Origin: DASZCR01 sp035942915
GTDB lineage: Bacteria > Acidobacteriota > Blastocatellia > Pyrinomonadales > Pyrinomonadaceae
Length of the DNA: 32,929 nucleotides
Assembly (NCBI GenBank): GCA_035942915.1
Contig: DASZCR010000301.1
Span: 1 to 32,929, forward strand
Reading direction: 5' to 3'
Positions 1 to 8,841 of this stretch are shown here, piece by piece; within the stretch, counting starts at the first letter, position 1; each line of letters begins with the position of its first letter. The position numbers were made by a program, and so were the translations under genes. A model generated the notes under the pieces. It worked only from the letters and a program-made list of their open reading frames with translations, searched no databases and had not been told where the DNA came from.

Positions 1-1
1 C

Positions 2-2293
2 CTCAGCGGCGGTCTCGCCCTCAGGGCGCAGACGGGACGCGCACAGTCCGGCGGGAGGACTCAAACGGCCGCCGCCACTCAACCGCAGCAGAAGTCTCCT
101 GCCTGCTCCGGCGCGTGGACGGGCGTCGTCACCTACACACGCACGCAGAGCGCCTCGAACAACAAAACCGTGCAGCGCGTGTCGGGCAGGGGCGAGGACA
201 CGACCGACTGGCAGATGCGTTACAACTATCGCGGCACGGTCGCCGTCGTCGAAAGCCCTGAGAGAAACGGTTCGAGCATCGGCAAGGCGAACATCAACCA
301 TTCCTTCTCCTCGATTGAGACAGTCGAGGCTAAAGAGAAGAATTCGTGCGACCGGGGTAAGACGTGGCGCGTGATGTCCGGCACTTCGACCTCGAAGACC
401 GAGACGACGGGCAACGCCAGCGGTCTGGAAGCGAACGTCCACGTCGGCGTCAACACGGACGGCACCTACACGGTCAGCGTCGCGCTGCCCCCGATAAAGG
501 GGATGACCACAGGCACGCAAACCTCTACCTACAGCGGCCAGTGCACGCCTAAGGAGGGCAAAAATCTCAGCCTGCCGCCGACCGAAACGAGCATCGACGG
601 AAACTCTCTGACATCCGACGGCACTCATCGAATAAATCCCGGCGACCCGAATCGCCTCAGCGGCAATTACTCGAAGACATGGCAGAACGTGACCGAGACG
701 ATTTCGTGGAGCCTGCAAAAGTGCGGCGCGCCGCTTCGTCTGATAGATATGAAGTTCGAGCACCCGCGTTTTCCCAAGTTCGACGACTGGCAGGAAGTCG
801 TCGAACAGAACGGCACGGTTGACGGCAACATGGTGAAGATTAAGGCGCGAGTCCTCAACGCTTCCGGCGAGACCAAATATGCCGACGTGCGCTTCAAAGA
901 GACCTACAAGGGCGACAAGTGGGACGGCTCAAGACCCGACGCGCCGCTCGCAGACAACGTCGTCTCCGTCCGGCTCGAAGCGGGCGAGGAGCGCGAGGTC
1001 GAGATGCTGTGGGACTCGTCCGGCTACGCATGGTACGACGACGGGAGACCCCGTCTCACCCAACGCATCAAGGCCGAGTTGGAGGAGAACGGCAAGAAGA
1101 CGGATGAACTGACCAAGAACCTCAAGGTCGCGCCCAAGCCGCTCGTTCTAGTGCATGGACTGTGGAGCAACTGGCGTGCGTGGGAGTCGTGGCAGAACAT
1201 TCTGACGACCGCGCACAGCTACGACTGGAAGGCTTTCCCCGTCGGCGAGAAGCCGGAGAAGGGCTTGATGAACACGGGCGGAGCGTTTCTTTCGTCTGAG
1301 CCGACGAACGGCATCTTCGAGAACTCGCAGCAGGTCGGCAAGTACATTCGCTACGCTCAGGAGGAGCGCAACGCGTGGCACGTTGACGTTGTCGCGCACT
1401 CGATGGGCGGTCTCATTACGCGTCACTACATTCACAACTTCATGCCGCCTTCGCCCGACGGTCGGCCGCAGATTGCGCACCTCATCATGCTCGGCACGCC
1501 GAACATGGGCAGCCCGTGCGCCGACGTGATGAACTCGGCCTTCGAGGTTCTGGGCAAGAACGTCGAAGCCATGCGGCAGTTGAAGCCTTCGTCGGTCGCC
1601 GAATTCAACGAGGTGAACGTCAATCGCAAGGGCGTCAAGTTCTCCGTTCTGGCAGGCAATCCGCTGCCCGTGATGTGCAAGACGGTGGTCTGGAACGACG
1701 GCGTCGTACCCGTCGAGTCGGCGCACTGGAAAATCAAAGACAACGCCATCTCCAAGAACGTCCACACGGACTTAACCGGAACAGCGGATTTTTCGAACTT
1801 CGTCAAGCCGCGTCTGGCAATCGGCCCGAAGGGCAATCACAACCCGGAAGCGCCCACGCTGTCGCAGTACCCGAACCGGATTAATCGAGACTTCAATGCG
1901 ACATCAGCGCCCGTCTTTCTCAACGCTTCTTACATGCTCCCATCTGCTGGCGCAGTCGAAACATTTGAAGACGATTCCCGCCCCGCCTTCGCCAAAGAGT
2001 TGAGGCTCGCAGCGAATCAGTCGGCGGAAGTCGAAATCCCTGTCACGGCGGCCGCCAACTTCGGCGTCACGTTCATGGCAGACGCGAACGTCTCGGCCAT
2101 GCTGATAGACGACAAGGGCGCGCTTCGGGGCAAAAGCCTCGCCGGGTCGCCGGACGCTAAAGGCTTCTTCCGTACTATCTTCGTTGACGCGGTAGTGAGC
2201 GCGGGGACGTGGAGACTGAAGCTGGAAAATACAGGGAAGTTTGAAGCGCCCGTCGTCATCGCGGCTTGGAGCAATGCCGCCAAGAAATTTTAA
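2..2293 (+). CDS. Exported lipase-like alpha/beta hydrolase (5' partial)
   Basis: The frame is open to the left edge, so the N-terminus lies outside the window; 763 codons are visible (numbered from the first). The first half is Thr/Ser-rich and beta-like and contains no motif I recognise. The second half is an alpha/beta hydrolase: LVLVHGLW (381-388) gives the oxyanion-loop HG, and VVAHSMGG puts the nucleophile Ser at 467. NDGVVPVESAH supplies a likely Asp566 and KNVHTDL a likely His588. The order Ser-Asp-His and the LIMLGTPNMGSP segment are typical of lipases/PGAP1-like esterases. The last 170 residues form another beta-rich region, perhaps a pre-peptidase C-terminal-type module. The Gln/Ala-rich residues at the window edge resemble the end of a signal peptide, so secretion is likely. 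The substrate is unknown. A strong hairpin lies about 100 bp after the TAA stop. Confidence 0.8.
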   Translation, partial: LSGGLALRAQTGRAQSGGRTQTAAATQPQQKSPACSGAWTGVVTYTRTQSASNNKTVQRVSGRGEDTTDWQMRYNYRGTVAVVESPERNGSSIGKANINHSFSSIETVEAKEKNSCDRGKTWRVMSGTSTSKTETTGNASGLEANVHVGVNTDGTYTVSVALPPIKGMTTGTQTSTYSGQCTPKEGKNLSLPPTETSIDGNSLTSDGTHRINPGDPNRLSGNYSKTWQNVTETISWSLQKCGAPLRLIDMKFEHPRFPKFDDWQEVVEQNGTVDGNMVKIKARVLNASGETKYADVRFKETYKGDKWDGSRPDAPLADNVVSVRLEAGEEREVEMLWDSSGYAWYDDGRPRLTQRIKAELEENGKKTDELTKNLKVAPKPLVLVHGLWSNWRAWESWQNILTTAHSYDWKAFPVGEKPEKGLMNTGGAFLSSEPTNGIFENSQQVGKYIRYAQEERNAWHVDVVAHSMGGLITRHYIHNFMPPSPDGRPQIAHLIMLGTPNMGSPCADVMNSAFEVLGKNVEAMRQLKPSSVAEFNEVNVNRKGVKFSVLAGNPLPVMCKTVVWNDGVVPVESAHWKIKDNAISKNVHTDLTGTADFSNFVKPRLAIGPKGNHNPEAPTLSQYPNRINRDFNATSAPVFLNASYMLPSAGAVETFEDDSRPAFAKELRLAANQSAEVEIPVTAAANFGVTFMADANVSAMLIDDKGALRGKSLAGSPDAKGFFRTIFVDAVVSAGTWRLKLENTGKFEAPVVIAAWSNAAKKF

Positions 2294-2396
2294 GCGCGTC
2301 CTTGAGGCACTTTCGCAGTCGCTTGCGCGTTTGCTGAAGCAGTCGTCCGAAGAAAGGCTGCGCCGGGCGATTACCAATCTTATCTTTAAGCATCGA

Positions 2397-2424
2397 GCGG
2401 CGTCTGGTTTTGACCGGACGCCGC
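2397..2424 (+). terminator. Hairpin terminator after the hydrolase gene
   Basis: GCGGCGTCTGG pairs with CCGGACGCCGC over 11 bp (one G-U in RNA) around a six-base loop, TTTTGA. The following bases are T-rich but interrupted. It sits in the gap between the hydrolase and the next plus-strand gene and probably ends the first transcript. Confidence 0.55.
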
Positions 2425-2524
2425 TTGATACGTTTAGGACAGCTTTCGCGCGTTAAAGATTGAGAGCCGAACATGCAAAGAAACGTCGGCGAGAGACCTT
2501 AAAGCAAGCTGAAGGGGAAGAATC

Positions 2525-3487
2525 ATGTGCGAGATAAACTTTCGGTCTTTATTGACATCGCTCGCGGCAGTTGTTGTTTTCGTGCTGACCGTGCAGGCGC
2601 AAGAGACTGAACTGGCAGCCAGCTCTTCGATTACCGCAGCGAGATTACCGGCGGGGGCACAGCGCCTTTTGCCCGCCAGCGTTCCGGCAGAAATCAATGA
2701 CGCGCTTAAAAAGATTATCGAATCCGGCGAGGGAAAGATTGTCCAGGGCGAGTCGGAAGTTTTAGCGTGGGCTGATGCGAGCTACCGCAAAGCCGACGCG
2801 GCCAAGCTGATTCGTCAACTGCAAGGAAACCTTGAGGCCGCCAACTGGATTTACGAAGTGGGCGGCAAAGAGGGCGACCTGACCGTCTTCAGCGTAGTTC
2901 AGGAAACACCCACACGCCGCCTCCTCCTCGGCTTTTATGTTCCCACCGACGAAGCGTTGCTCGTAGCGTGGACAGAAGCCCTCCCCGCCGCGAGCAGCAC
3001 AAGTTCCGTCAATGGTCAGACGCGTCCGGCGCAAGCCACCGAGACGAAGCCCGCGCAGGGTTCTTCGAGTTCTCTACAGGTGGTCGGCACATGGACGAAC
3101 GGCAGCATCTCCTTATTGCAGGAGCGCAACACCATCACGGGCGCAACCACGCCGAGCAACGGCTCAACCTTCAAGTACGTCTTCACGACGGACGGCCGTT
3201 TCGAGTTTGTCGGGCTGATGCAATCCACGATGTACGGTTGCACGACCTCCCTCTTTAATCAGAAGGCCGGAAGATTCGAGACCGACGGCAAGAGCATCAC
3301 GCTGATTCCGAGTAAGAATTTCTGGCGGCAGCAGAATAGCTGCGCGCCCAACAGTACGAAGGAGAGAGACTACACGTTGGAGCGCGAAACTTTTCAACTT
3401 CGCACGAAGACGGATGAACACGGCAAAGCATTCATCTGTCTGACAAGCGCGAAAGGCGAAACCTGCTACCGACGCGAAGAAAGATAA
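2525..3487 (+). CDS. Exported protein with C-terminal lipocalin-like beta domain, function unknown
   Basis: 320 aa. The ATG is preceded by GAAGGGGAAG, a good Shine-Dalgarno about 5-8 bases upstream. Residues 1-26 form a signal peptide (hydrophobic LAAVVVFVLTVQA, likely cleavage before QETE). Residues about 30-160 form a mixed helix/strand region. A Ser/Thr/Gln-rich linker (about 160-185) leads to a beta-rich domain beginning VGTWTNG, with alternating strands (FKYVFTTDGRFEFVG, GRFETDGKSITLIP). This resembles lipocalin-like stress or lipid-binding domains of many Gram-negative exported proteins. Four Cys lie in this domain, so disulfides in the periplasm are possible. I do not recognise a catalytic motif. 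It is probably monocistronic, with hairpin terminators on both sides. Confidence 0.75.
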   Translation: MCEINFRSLLTSLAAVVVFVLTVQAQETELAASSSITAARLPAGAQRLLPASVPAEINDALKKIIESGEGKIVQGESEVLAWADASYRKADAAKLIRQLQGNLEAANWIYEVGGKEGDLTVFSVVQETPTRRLLLGFYVPTDEALLVAWTEALPAASSTSSVNGQTRPAQATETKPAQGSSSSLQVVGTWTNGSISLLQERNTITGATTPSNGSTFKYVFTTDGRFEFVGLMQSTMYGCTTSLFNQKAGRFETDGKSITLIPSKNFWRQQNSCAPNSTKERDYTLERETFQLRTKTDEHGKAFICLTSAKGETCYRREER

Positions 3488-3491
3488 TCAA

Positions 3492-3555
3492 CCGTCTGCC
3501 AGAGACGGCATCGGACGGCGCGGGGCATCCGAAGACCCCGCGCCGCGTTTCTCTT
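3492..3555 (+). terminator. Tandem hairpins forming a Rho-independent terminator
   Basis: A small hairpin, CCGTCT-loop-AGACGG (3492-3508), is followed by a 10-bp perfect stem, CGGCGCGGGG (3516-3525) with CCCCGCGCCG (3536-3545), and then the T-rich CGTTTCTCTT. This is a convincing intrinsic terminator for the upstream exported-protein gene. Confidence 0.75.
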
Positions 3556-3601
3556 AGCCAGCCTCTCATCAGTTTCAGAACTGTTCCTGTAGAATGGCCT
3601 C

Positions 3602-4846
3602 ATGGCTAAACGACCCGGCATCTTCCCGACCTTCTTCCTTTCGGGCTTCGAGTGCTCCACCTTTCTCTGGAAGGATGGGAAGCGGCGCAACCTCGTCGAG
3701 GAGACGCAACACCACCGACACGCGCGCGAGGACTATCGCATCTTGCGCGACTTGGGAATTGCCGTCTCCCGCGAAGGCATACCTTGGCCGCTCGTAGAGA
3801 AGCAGGGGAAGTTTGACTTTGCGCCAATCGAGCCGATGATTGAGGCGATGCAGCACGCACAAGTGCTTCCCATCTGGGACCTCTGCCATTACGGCTACCC
3901 GGACGACCTCGACCCTTTTTCCGAAGACTTCATCGAGCGCTTCGCCGATTACTGTCGCGCGGCGGCCCGCTACGTTGTGCCGCGCCTGCCCGCGCCGCAC
4001 TTCTTCACGCCGATTAACGAAATCACATTCTTCTCTTTCTGCGGCGGCGAGTGGGGCTGGGTCGCCCCGTACAGGAAGAGCAGAGATGAACGCTTCAGTT
4101 TCCGCCTCGCATTGTGCAAGGCGGCCATTGCCGGCGTGAAGGCCATCCGTGAAGTGCAGCCCGACGCGCGGATGGTTCATATAGACCCGCTGGTGCAGGT
4201 CGTGGCTCCGCGAGACCGTCCAGACCAAATCGAGGCCGCACACTGGGAGACCTACGTTGACACTTTTCTCGCGTGGGACATCCTCTTCGGCCGGGAGCAT
4301 CCAGAGTTCGGCGGAACGCCTGAGATACTCGACATCGTGGGGGCGAACAACTATTCCTTCGGGCAGATGGAATACAGGGAGCATGGCCCGCATCAGGCGC
4401 TTGACCCCGGTGACGAGCGCATCAAGCCGCTCTGCGACCTGCTGCAACTAGTCTGGGAGCGATACCACAGGCCGATGATTATCGGGGAGACAAGCGGGTT
4501 GGGACACGGCCGTGCGGCGTGGCTCAAAGACGTGATGGAAGAGTCGCTCGCCGCAGTCAATCAGGGGATGGAGCTTCACGGCATCTGTCTGTTCCCTGCC
4601 GTAGATATGCCGGATTGGCATACCGGCAAGTGGCTGCATAACGGCATCTGTGATTTAGTCGAGGACGGAGATGACTTGAAGCGGGTTCCGCACACACCTT
4701 ACGTCGAGGAGTTGCGCCGCTGGCAGAGAGAACTTAACCGCGTCAGCGAACTCGACGAAGACCCGTTTAGCGACCCCGTCGAATTGCAGGACGTGATTGA
4801 TGCCGCCGCGCGGTTGCGAAAGGTGCCCGACCAGGATTGGAGTTGA
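3602..4846 (+). CDS. GH1-like family glycosidase (clan GH-A)
   Basis: 414 aa, no signal peptide, so cytoplasmic. The fold is a (beta/alpha)8 glycoside hydrolase: FFLSGFECSTF at the N-terminus, REGIPWPLV after the second strand, and WDLCHYGYPDDLDPF. The acid/base motif is PINEI (Glu140) and the nucleophile motif is IIGETSG (Glu296), the two Glu of clan GH-A. It is shorter than classical GH1 beta-glucosidases (about 450 aa) and lacks the usual TENG nucleophile signature. It therefore belongs to a divergent GH1-like group sometimes annotated as beta-glucosidase or dTDP-rhamnosyl-type hydrolase. The substrate cannot be told from sequence. It stands alone, with a terminator upstream, and converges on the TPR gene 30 bp downstream. 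Confidence 0.75.
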   Translation: MAKRPGIFPTFFLSGFECSTFLWKDGKRRNLVEETQHHRHAREDYRILRDLGIAVSREGIPWPLVEKQGKFDFAPIEPMIEAMQHAQVLPIWDLCHYGYPDDLDPFSEDFIERFADYCRAAARYVVPRLPAPHFFTPINEITFFSFCGGEWGWVAPYRKSRDERFSFRLALCKAAIAGVKAIREVQPDARMVHIDPLVQVVAPRDRPDQIEAAHWETYVDTFLAWDILFGREHPEFGGTPEILDIVGANNYSFGQMEYREHGPHQALDPGDERIKPLCDLLQLVWERYHRPMIIGETSGLGHGRAAWLKDVMEESLAAVNQGMELHGICLFPAVDMPDWHTGKWLHNGICDLVEDGDDLKRVPHTPYVEELRRWQRELNRVSELDEDPFSDPVELQDVIDAAARLRKVPDQDWS

Positions 4847-4876
4847 AGAACGCGGGAGGTCGGTTGAGAGAATCTC

Positions 4877-6091
4877 TTATTTGGTGAGTTCCTCGATGGC
4901 TTGCAAAACCTCCTGACGTTGCTGGTCATTCCGTGTCAACTTGAGCACCTGATTGAAATCGGCGAGTGCGTTCTCCTGCTCGCCTTTTTGGGCATAGTTT
5001 TTTCCGCGATTATAGAAAGCGAGCACCGCGCCCGGCTTGAGCCGGATGGTCTCACTGTAATCGGCAATCGCGTGATTGAGGTCGCCGAGCATGGTGTAGG
5101 CGTCGCCCCTCAGGCTATAGGCGACGGCGTCATTACGCCTCAGCGCCAGAGTGCGGTCGAAGTCTGCGATAGCCCGCGCGTATTCACCCCTCTCGCTGAA
5201 CAAGCTTCCCCGGAGGAAGAAAGCTTCCGCGTAATCGCTCTTGAGGTTGAGCACTCTGTCGCAATCCGCCAGAGCGAGTTCGTAATCGCCTTTATCACAG
5301 TAAGCAATCGCACGGTTGAAATAGGCCATCGCATCATCCGGGTTGAGTTCGAGCAGCCGATTGTAGTCTTCAATCGCGTCGTCAATGCGCTGCCGCTCGC
5401 CGGTCGTCCTGTATAGATATAAGGACGCGATTCCTCTGTATAAGTAGACGGGGCTGAGATTGGCCGCAGGGGCGGACTCATCCTGTCGGGACAGGGCTTC
5501 GGTAAAAGAGGCGATGGCATCTTTGAAGTTCTGCTTATCAAAATGTAACAGCCCGGCGGTGATGAGTCTCAGATAGCTGCTCTGCTCAGACAGTCGTCCC
5601 TGCACAGTGAAACTTTCAAATCTCGCCGGAGCGGCGCTCAGCGCCTCTTTTCCCTCGACGGAACGGAAGACGTTGTTCTTATGTAGTATCTCAAAATGTA
5701 CTTTGACCTGCGCGCCCTCGCCCGTGCCGTCGGACTGTCCCCAGACGACTATCGCCGCTTTGCGTTCCCTGCCTTTGGCGCGCGCCAGCGCCGTGCCCGC
5801 CTCCTCTGAAATCACATCGGGCACGGATTGGACTTCAAACTCATCACTCTGACGAGCGACGAGACGCAACTGCTCAAGGAGCATCTCTGTTGCCTGCACG
5901 CTCTCTGCCCCTTGCGACTGAAGACCGGCGAGGAGGACGATGGATTTTCTCTCAGGCGAGCGATGGTAGTAGTTCCATGCGAGGCAACTGATGATGGCGA
6001 TAAGCGGCAGCGCCACGAGACGCATGCGCGGCCGTAATCGCTGCCCTTTGGTACTGTGCGCCGGGCTTCTCGCTGAATAATCGTGACTCAT
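4877..6091 (-). CDS. Membrane-anchored TPR-repeat protein
   Basis: 404 aa. The N-terminus is basic, then a single membrane segment (about residues 25-41, LVALPLIAIISCLAW) anchors it with the rest in the periplasm. Residues about 50-160 form an alpha/beta region that may be a nucleotide- or ligand-binding-like fold (STxxVVWGQSDGTGEG neighbourhood). From about 180 onward at least six tetratricopeptide repeats follow, recognised by the spacing of W/Y-L/F-G-A-Y-F-A-P residues (for example AYFNRAIAYCDKGDYELALAD). TPRs are protein-interaction scaffolds; the partner is unknown. Its ATG overlaps the TGA of the upstream thioredoxin-fold gene in an ATGA junction, so it is the third gene of a translationally coupled operon. 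Confidence 0.85.
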   Translation of the reverse strand: MSHDYSARSPAHSTKGQRLRPRMRLVALPLIAIISCLAWNYYHRSPERKSIVLLAGLQSQGAESVQATEMLLEQLRLVARQSDEFEVQSVPDVISEEAGTALARAKGRERKAAIVVWGQSDGTGEGAQVKVHFEILHKNNVFRSVEGKEALSAAPARFESFTVQGRLSEQSSYLRLITAGLLHFDKQNFKDAIASFTEALSRQDESAPAANLSPVYLYRGIASLYLYRTTGERQRIDDAIEDYNRLLELNPDDAMAYFNRAIAYCDKGDYELALADCDRVLNLKSDYAEAFFLRGSLFSERGEYARAIADFDRTLALRRNDAVAYSLRGDAYTMLGDLNHAIADYSETIRLKPGAVLAFYNRGKNYAQKGEQENALADFNQVLKLTRNDQQRQEVLQAIEELTK

Positions 6092-6708
6092 GGTTGCGTC
6101 TTCGCTGAGGCCGTTTCAGGAGCCTGAGGTTGTGTGTTGAATTCAATGCCAAAAGCTGAGGAGGCTTCCGCGAGGCTCTCGTCGTCCCACAAGCCCACCC
6201 ATGCTTTTTCGATTGTCCCGTCGTTGGAAACCAGCAAAGTCAACGGAGTTTTGGAGAGCTTATAGCTGGAAATATCTTTGGGCGACGCGAGCGCCAGTCG
6301 CATCGAATCGCTTCCGACGGACTTCAGATATTCTTTAAGCTTATCCTTGTTCTCAGACTGCGACACCAGCCCATAGACTTCAAAGCGATTCGCGTCATGC
6401 TTATTGACCAACTCGTTCCAGTAAGCAAACTGCTTACGACAGTATGGTCAAGTGGGCGTGAAATACATGAGGACGCGCTTTGGCCCCTCTCCCGTGTAGC
6501 GCACGTTAACGGTTTCATCACTCAACCCTCTGGCTGCCAGCGGACTTAATTTATCGCCCACCTTTGCAAGCTCCGGCTGTAATCTCGACAGCCGCGCGCG
6601 CAACTGCAAATTTTGCCTGAGCAACAGGATGTTCGTGATAAAGAGCAGCGCCAACACCACCCACGTCGCTTTGGCTACGGATAACTTCCAGCCCTTCATG
6701 AAACTCAT
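6088..6708 (-). CDS. Membrane-anchored thioredoxin-fold selenoprotein (U-P-Y-C), UGA read as Sec
   Basis: Read through the in-frame UGA at 6450-6448, this is a 206-aa protein; without it, two meaningless pieces result. Residues 1-30 are a membrane anchor (VVLALLFITNILLL), then a short helix. VLMYFTPT at 79-86 is the thioredoxin-fold strand, followed by U87-P88-Y89-C90 where redoxins have CxxC. SKTPLTLLVSNDGTI supplies the cis-Pro (155) and the next strands, matching TlpA/redoxin architecture. The UGA replaces the nucleophilic Cys, the commonest position for selenocysteine. A perfect 6-bp hairpin lies 16 bases downstream (separate entry). Function inferred: periplasmic thiol/disulfide reductase or peroxide-linked redoxin. 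The start uses GGGGAG directly after the upstream TGA; the end overlaps the TPR gene. A nonsense mutation or base error is the alternative. Confidence 0.8.
6421..6437 (-). promoter_or_regulatory. SECIS-like hairpin downstream of in-frame UGA
   Basis: On the transcript, the UGA (6450-6448) is followed by 16 bases including the first stem arm, then the loop. GUAAGC pairs perfectly with GCUUAC around the five-base loop AGUUU. Published rules for bacterial SECIS elements (loop 3-14 nt, stem of at least 4 bp, a G among the first two loop bases, UGA-to-loop distance 16-37 nt) are all met, with the G at loop position 2. It lies wholly within the coding sequence, as bacterial elements do. Confidence 0.75.
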
Positions 6709-6720
6709 CGCAAGCTCCCC

Positions 6721-8376
6721 TCAATGTTGGTTTTGCGCACGTGTTTCCACAGCATTGTTTGCCTGAAGGATGCCCGTCGAGACTCCGAAAATCGCCGCGC
6801 CTCTCAGGTCTTTACTGCTAATCTCGTTCGCCAGACTGAAGGCGCGTGCTTCATCCTTGAAGGACAAACGCTGAAATGTCGGAATGATGTTCCAGGCCAT
6901 CTGCGTCAGAGATTGCGCAAAGAGCTTTCGCGTCTCGTCGGAAGAGGTGGCCGGGGGCGGCGCGAGCGAGACGCTGTTGATGACCTTGACGGTCGCACGC
7001 AAAGTCTCCGGAGCTTCGGCTTCGTCAACTTTAGAAAATGCCGCAGCAAGCATCAGCATGTATCGGACTTTAGCCGGATTATTGTCGGTCGCGGCGACCA
7101 GCTTCGCTGCTTGATGTAACAACTCGCGGGCGTGTGCGACATCCTTCAGAGCAAAAAAGCTCAAGGCTATCTTCTGCAACGCGGCCGCGCGTGACAGGCC
7201 CGAACCGATTTTGGGAGCTATGTCCTCGGCGAGCGCAGTGTCTTTCTTCTCAAGCGCCTGACTGACCACGTCACTCAAAAGCTGGTCGCGCCAGATTCCC
7301 CGTTCGCCCCCTGCGGAGGTCGCCAGCGCGAGGTCGGCAGCCTGCCTGAGTTGCTTTTTCGCCAGAGCCATTTGCGCGGCCTGACTCAAGAAATCTTCTT
7401 TGAGCGTCGTGTTGGTGGCCGCGTTACCCTCGATGATGAGTTGATTTAGTTTGTCCGTGCTCTCTCTTATCCGCTCTTCGGCGGCGAGCCGGTCACGTAA
7501 AGAAATCGGGAGGCGGGATGTGATGACGGCGCTCAAGTATCGGCCGCGCGGGTAAAGCGCCGGCATCAGGCTCATTGTTGTCGCGGAGATGCCGCTCAAT
7601 AGTCGGTAGGCGGATAAATTTTGAGACTCCGTCCACGTCTGCTTTTGCTCGATGGTTTTGATGACTACCGCAAGAAAACGCGCTTTCAATTCCGCAGGCG
7701 TCTGCTCAGCCAGATAGTAGGACTGCGTCCAAAAGAGCGTGTCTATCGTGAGACTGCCGGGGTTCTGCTCCTCGACTCCGAGGATGGCTGACAAGAGGTT
7801 TGTTATCTCTGTCGGACTCTCTTGCTGAAGACGTTCGAGAATGTAAAGGATAATTGTTCCGGGGTCTTTCCCGCTTCTGAGAATATTACGCACCACCTCG
7901 ATTGCCGGTGCAACGCCGGACTTTTCCCTCAGCATCGCGTAGGCGCTGTGGAGTTGGTCGCGGCTGTCATTCTCTAAAACCTTGTAATCTTCACCCAGAC
8001 GTTGAGCCAACTCCGGGGCGCGCAGTTTGATTGCCGCCAACAACTCGGAGCGCAGCGTAGAGGAGTAAAGCGCGGGTATCTCATCTGCGTGCGCCTTGAA
8101 GTCGCCGACCGCTTCGGCAATCAACGCTTCAGCTTCCTTTGATGTTTGCGCCGCCGTCTTCTCCTTTTGTTTCCATAAGAAATTAGCCAGACGCAGGCGG
8201 AGCAAGACCCTTATCGTCGGCTCGTCCATCAGCTTTATCTGACCGGGCAGTTGGTGCAAAGCCTCCTCAGCCTCTTGTCGCCCGACGCGCCCCTCAGGAG
8301 CGACGGTTGCCTGTTGGCCGGCTCCCGCGCGGATACTGATTGAGATGATTAAACAAGCCAGCAGCCACTTTCTCAT
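6721..8376 (-). CDS. Exported alpha-helical repeat protein, function unknown
   Basis: 551 aa. The ATG has a strong GGAGGA seven bases upstream. A signal peptide covers about residues 1-20 (LLACLIISISIRAGA, cleavage near GAG-QQ). The mature part is almost entirely amphipathic helix, rich in Ala, Leu, Glu and Gln, with loosely repeating helix pairs (for example ALEKKDTALAEDIAPKIGSGLSRAAALQKIALSFFALKDVAHARELL) that resemble divergent TPR/SEL1-like units. No catalytic motif is visible. It is the first gene of an operon: its TGA stop overlaps the ribosome-binding site of the thioredoxin-fold selenoprotein gene, so the two are probably translated in coupled fashion. A periplasmic partner of the redox protein is a reasonable but unproven role. 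Confidence 0.8.
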   Translation of the reverse strand: MRKWLLACLIISISIRAGAGQQATVAPEGRVGRQEAEEALHQLPGQIKLMDEPTIRVLLRLRLANFLWKQKEKTAAQTSKEAEALIAEAVGDFKAHADEIPALYSSTLRSELLAAIKLRAPELAQRLGEDYKVLENDSRDQLHSAYAMLREKSGVAPAIEVVRNILRSGKDPGTIILYILERLQQESPTEITNLLSAILGVEEQNPGSLTIDTLFWTQSYYLAEQTPAELKARFLAVVIKTIEQKQTWTESQNLSAYRLLSGISATTMSLMPALYPRGRYLSAVITSRLPISLRDRLAAEERIRESTDKLNQLIIEGNAATNTTLKEDFLSQAAQMALAKKQLRQAADLALATSAGGERGIWRDQLLSDVVSQALEKKDTALAEDIAPKIGSGLSRAAALQKIALSFFALKDVAHARELLHQAAKLVAATDNNPAKVRYMLMLAAAFSKVDEAEAPETLRATVKVINSVSLAPPPATSSDETRKLFAQSLTQMAWNIIPTFQRLSFKDEARAFSLANEISSKDLRGAAIFGVSTGILQANNAVETRAQNQH

Positions 8377-8449
8377 CAGCTTCCTCCTTTAGCTTCAAGG
8401 GCGCTCGTCTGAGCTATGAAGATGATTTGCAACCTTTGCTTTTGTCGCA

Positions 8450-8493
8450 CTCAAAAGCAACGCGGATGAGTCCATGAGAGCGTTGCTTTTGAG
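8450..8493. repeat. 14-bp perfect inverted repeat
   Basis: CTCAAAAGCAACGC (8450-8463) is exactly complementary to GCGTTGCTTTTGAG (8480-8493) across a 16-base spacer, with further partial pairing outside. It lies about 75-115 bp upstream of the minus-strand operon that starts at 8376. It could be a stable 5'-leader hairpin, a bidirectional terminator without a clear T-tract, or the trace of a mobile repeat. No coding ORF spans it convincingly. Confidence 0.6.
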
Positions 8494-8526
8494 CGCGCAG
8501 GTTAGGTCTACGGTTGACGCGACGGA

Positions 8527-8670
8527 CGTGTCCGGCACTAGCCAGACGACGACGAAGCACGTCGCGAGTATCTATTCTGCTGACTGCGGCAAGGAACGTG
8601 GCAAGTGTCTCAAACTCGCACGAGCACCTCCGGCGCAAAGACCGTAGGCGTCACTGTGCAGGCCGTCCAC
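8527..8670 (+). pseudogene. Possible frameshifted relic related to the N-terminal region of the first hydrolase
   Basis: In one plus frame the stretch reads VSGTSQTTTKHVAS then SADCGKERG; shifting by one base gives GTWQVSQTRTSTSGAKTV. This resembles the segment SCDRGKTWRVMSGTSTSKTE of the hydrolase at the left end (same order of Cys, Gly-Lys, Thr-Trp-x-Val and the Ser/Thr run). The match is short, needs a frameshift and lies in low-complexity Ser/Thr sequence, so this is tentative. The rest of the 465-bp gap holds only the inverted repeat. Confidence 0.25.
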
Positions 8671-8841
8671 ATCATGCACGAGTTGATGCTAACCCTGCTG
8701 TTGTGTGCATCTAAAGCGGCACGCTGATTTTTCGACAACTGATGAGGTGAGGTTTCTGACGGGCAAAACTGATTCCGGCCTCATGGCTTGACGACACTCG
8801 CTTAACCGAGGTCGCGCCTGATGCCGCTACGCATACAACTG

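Noticed and set aside
3586..3596. CCTGTAGAA upstream of the glycosidase gene, similar to the 9-bp site arrays
   Set aside because: A single partial match, neither repeated nor phased; expected by chance.
6088..6411. Separate 107-aa ORF downstream of the UGA
   Set aside because: It starts from a TTG without a ribosome-binding site and is in frame with the upstream piece; it is the C-terminal part of the read-through thioredoxin-fold protein.
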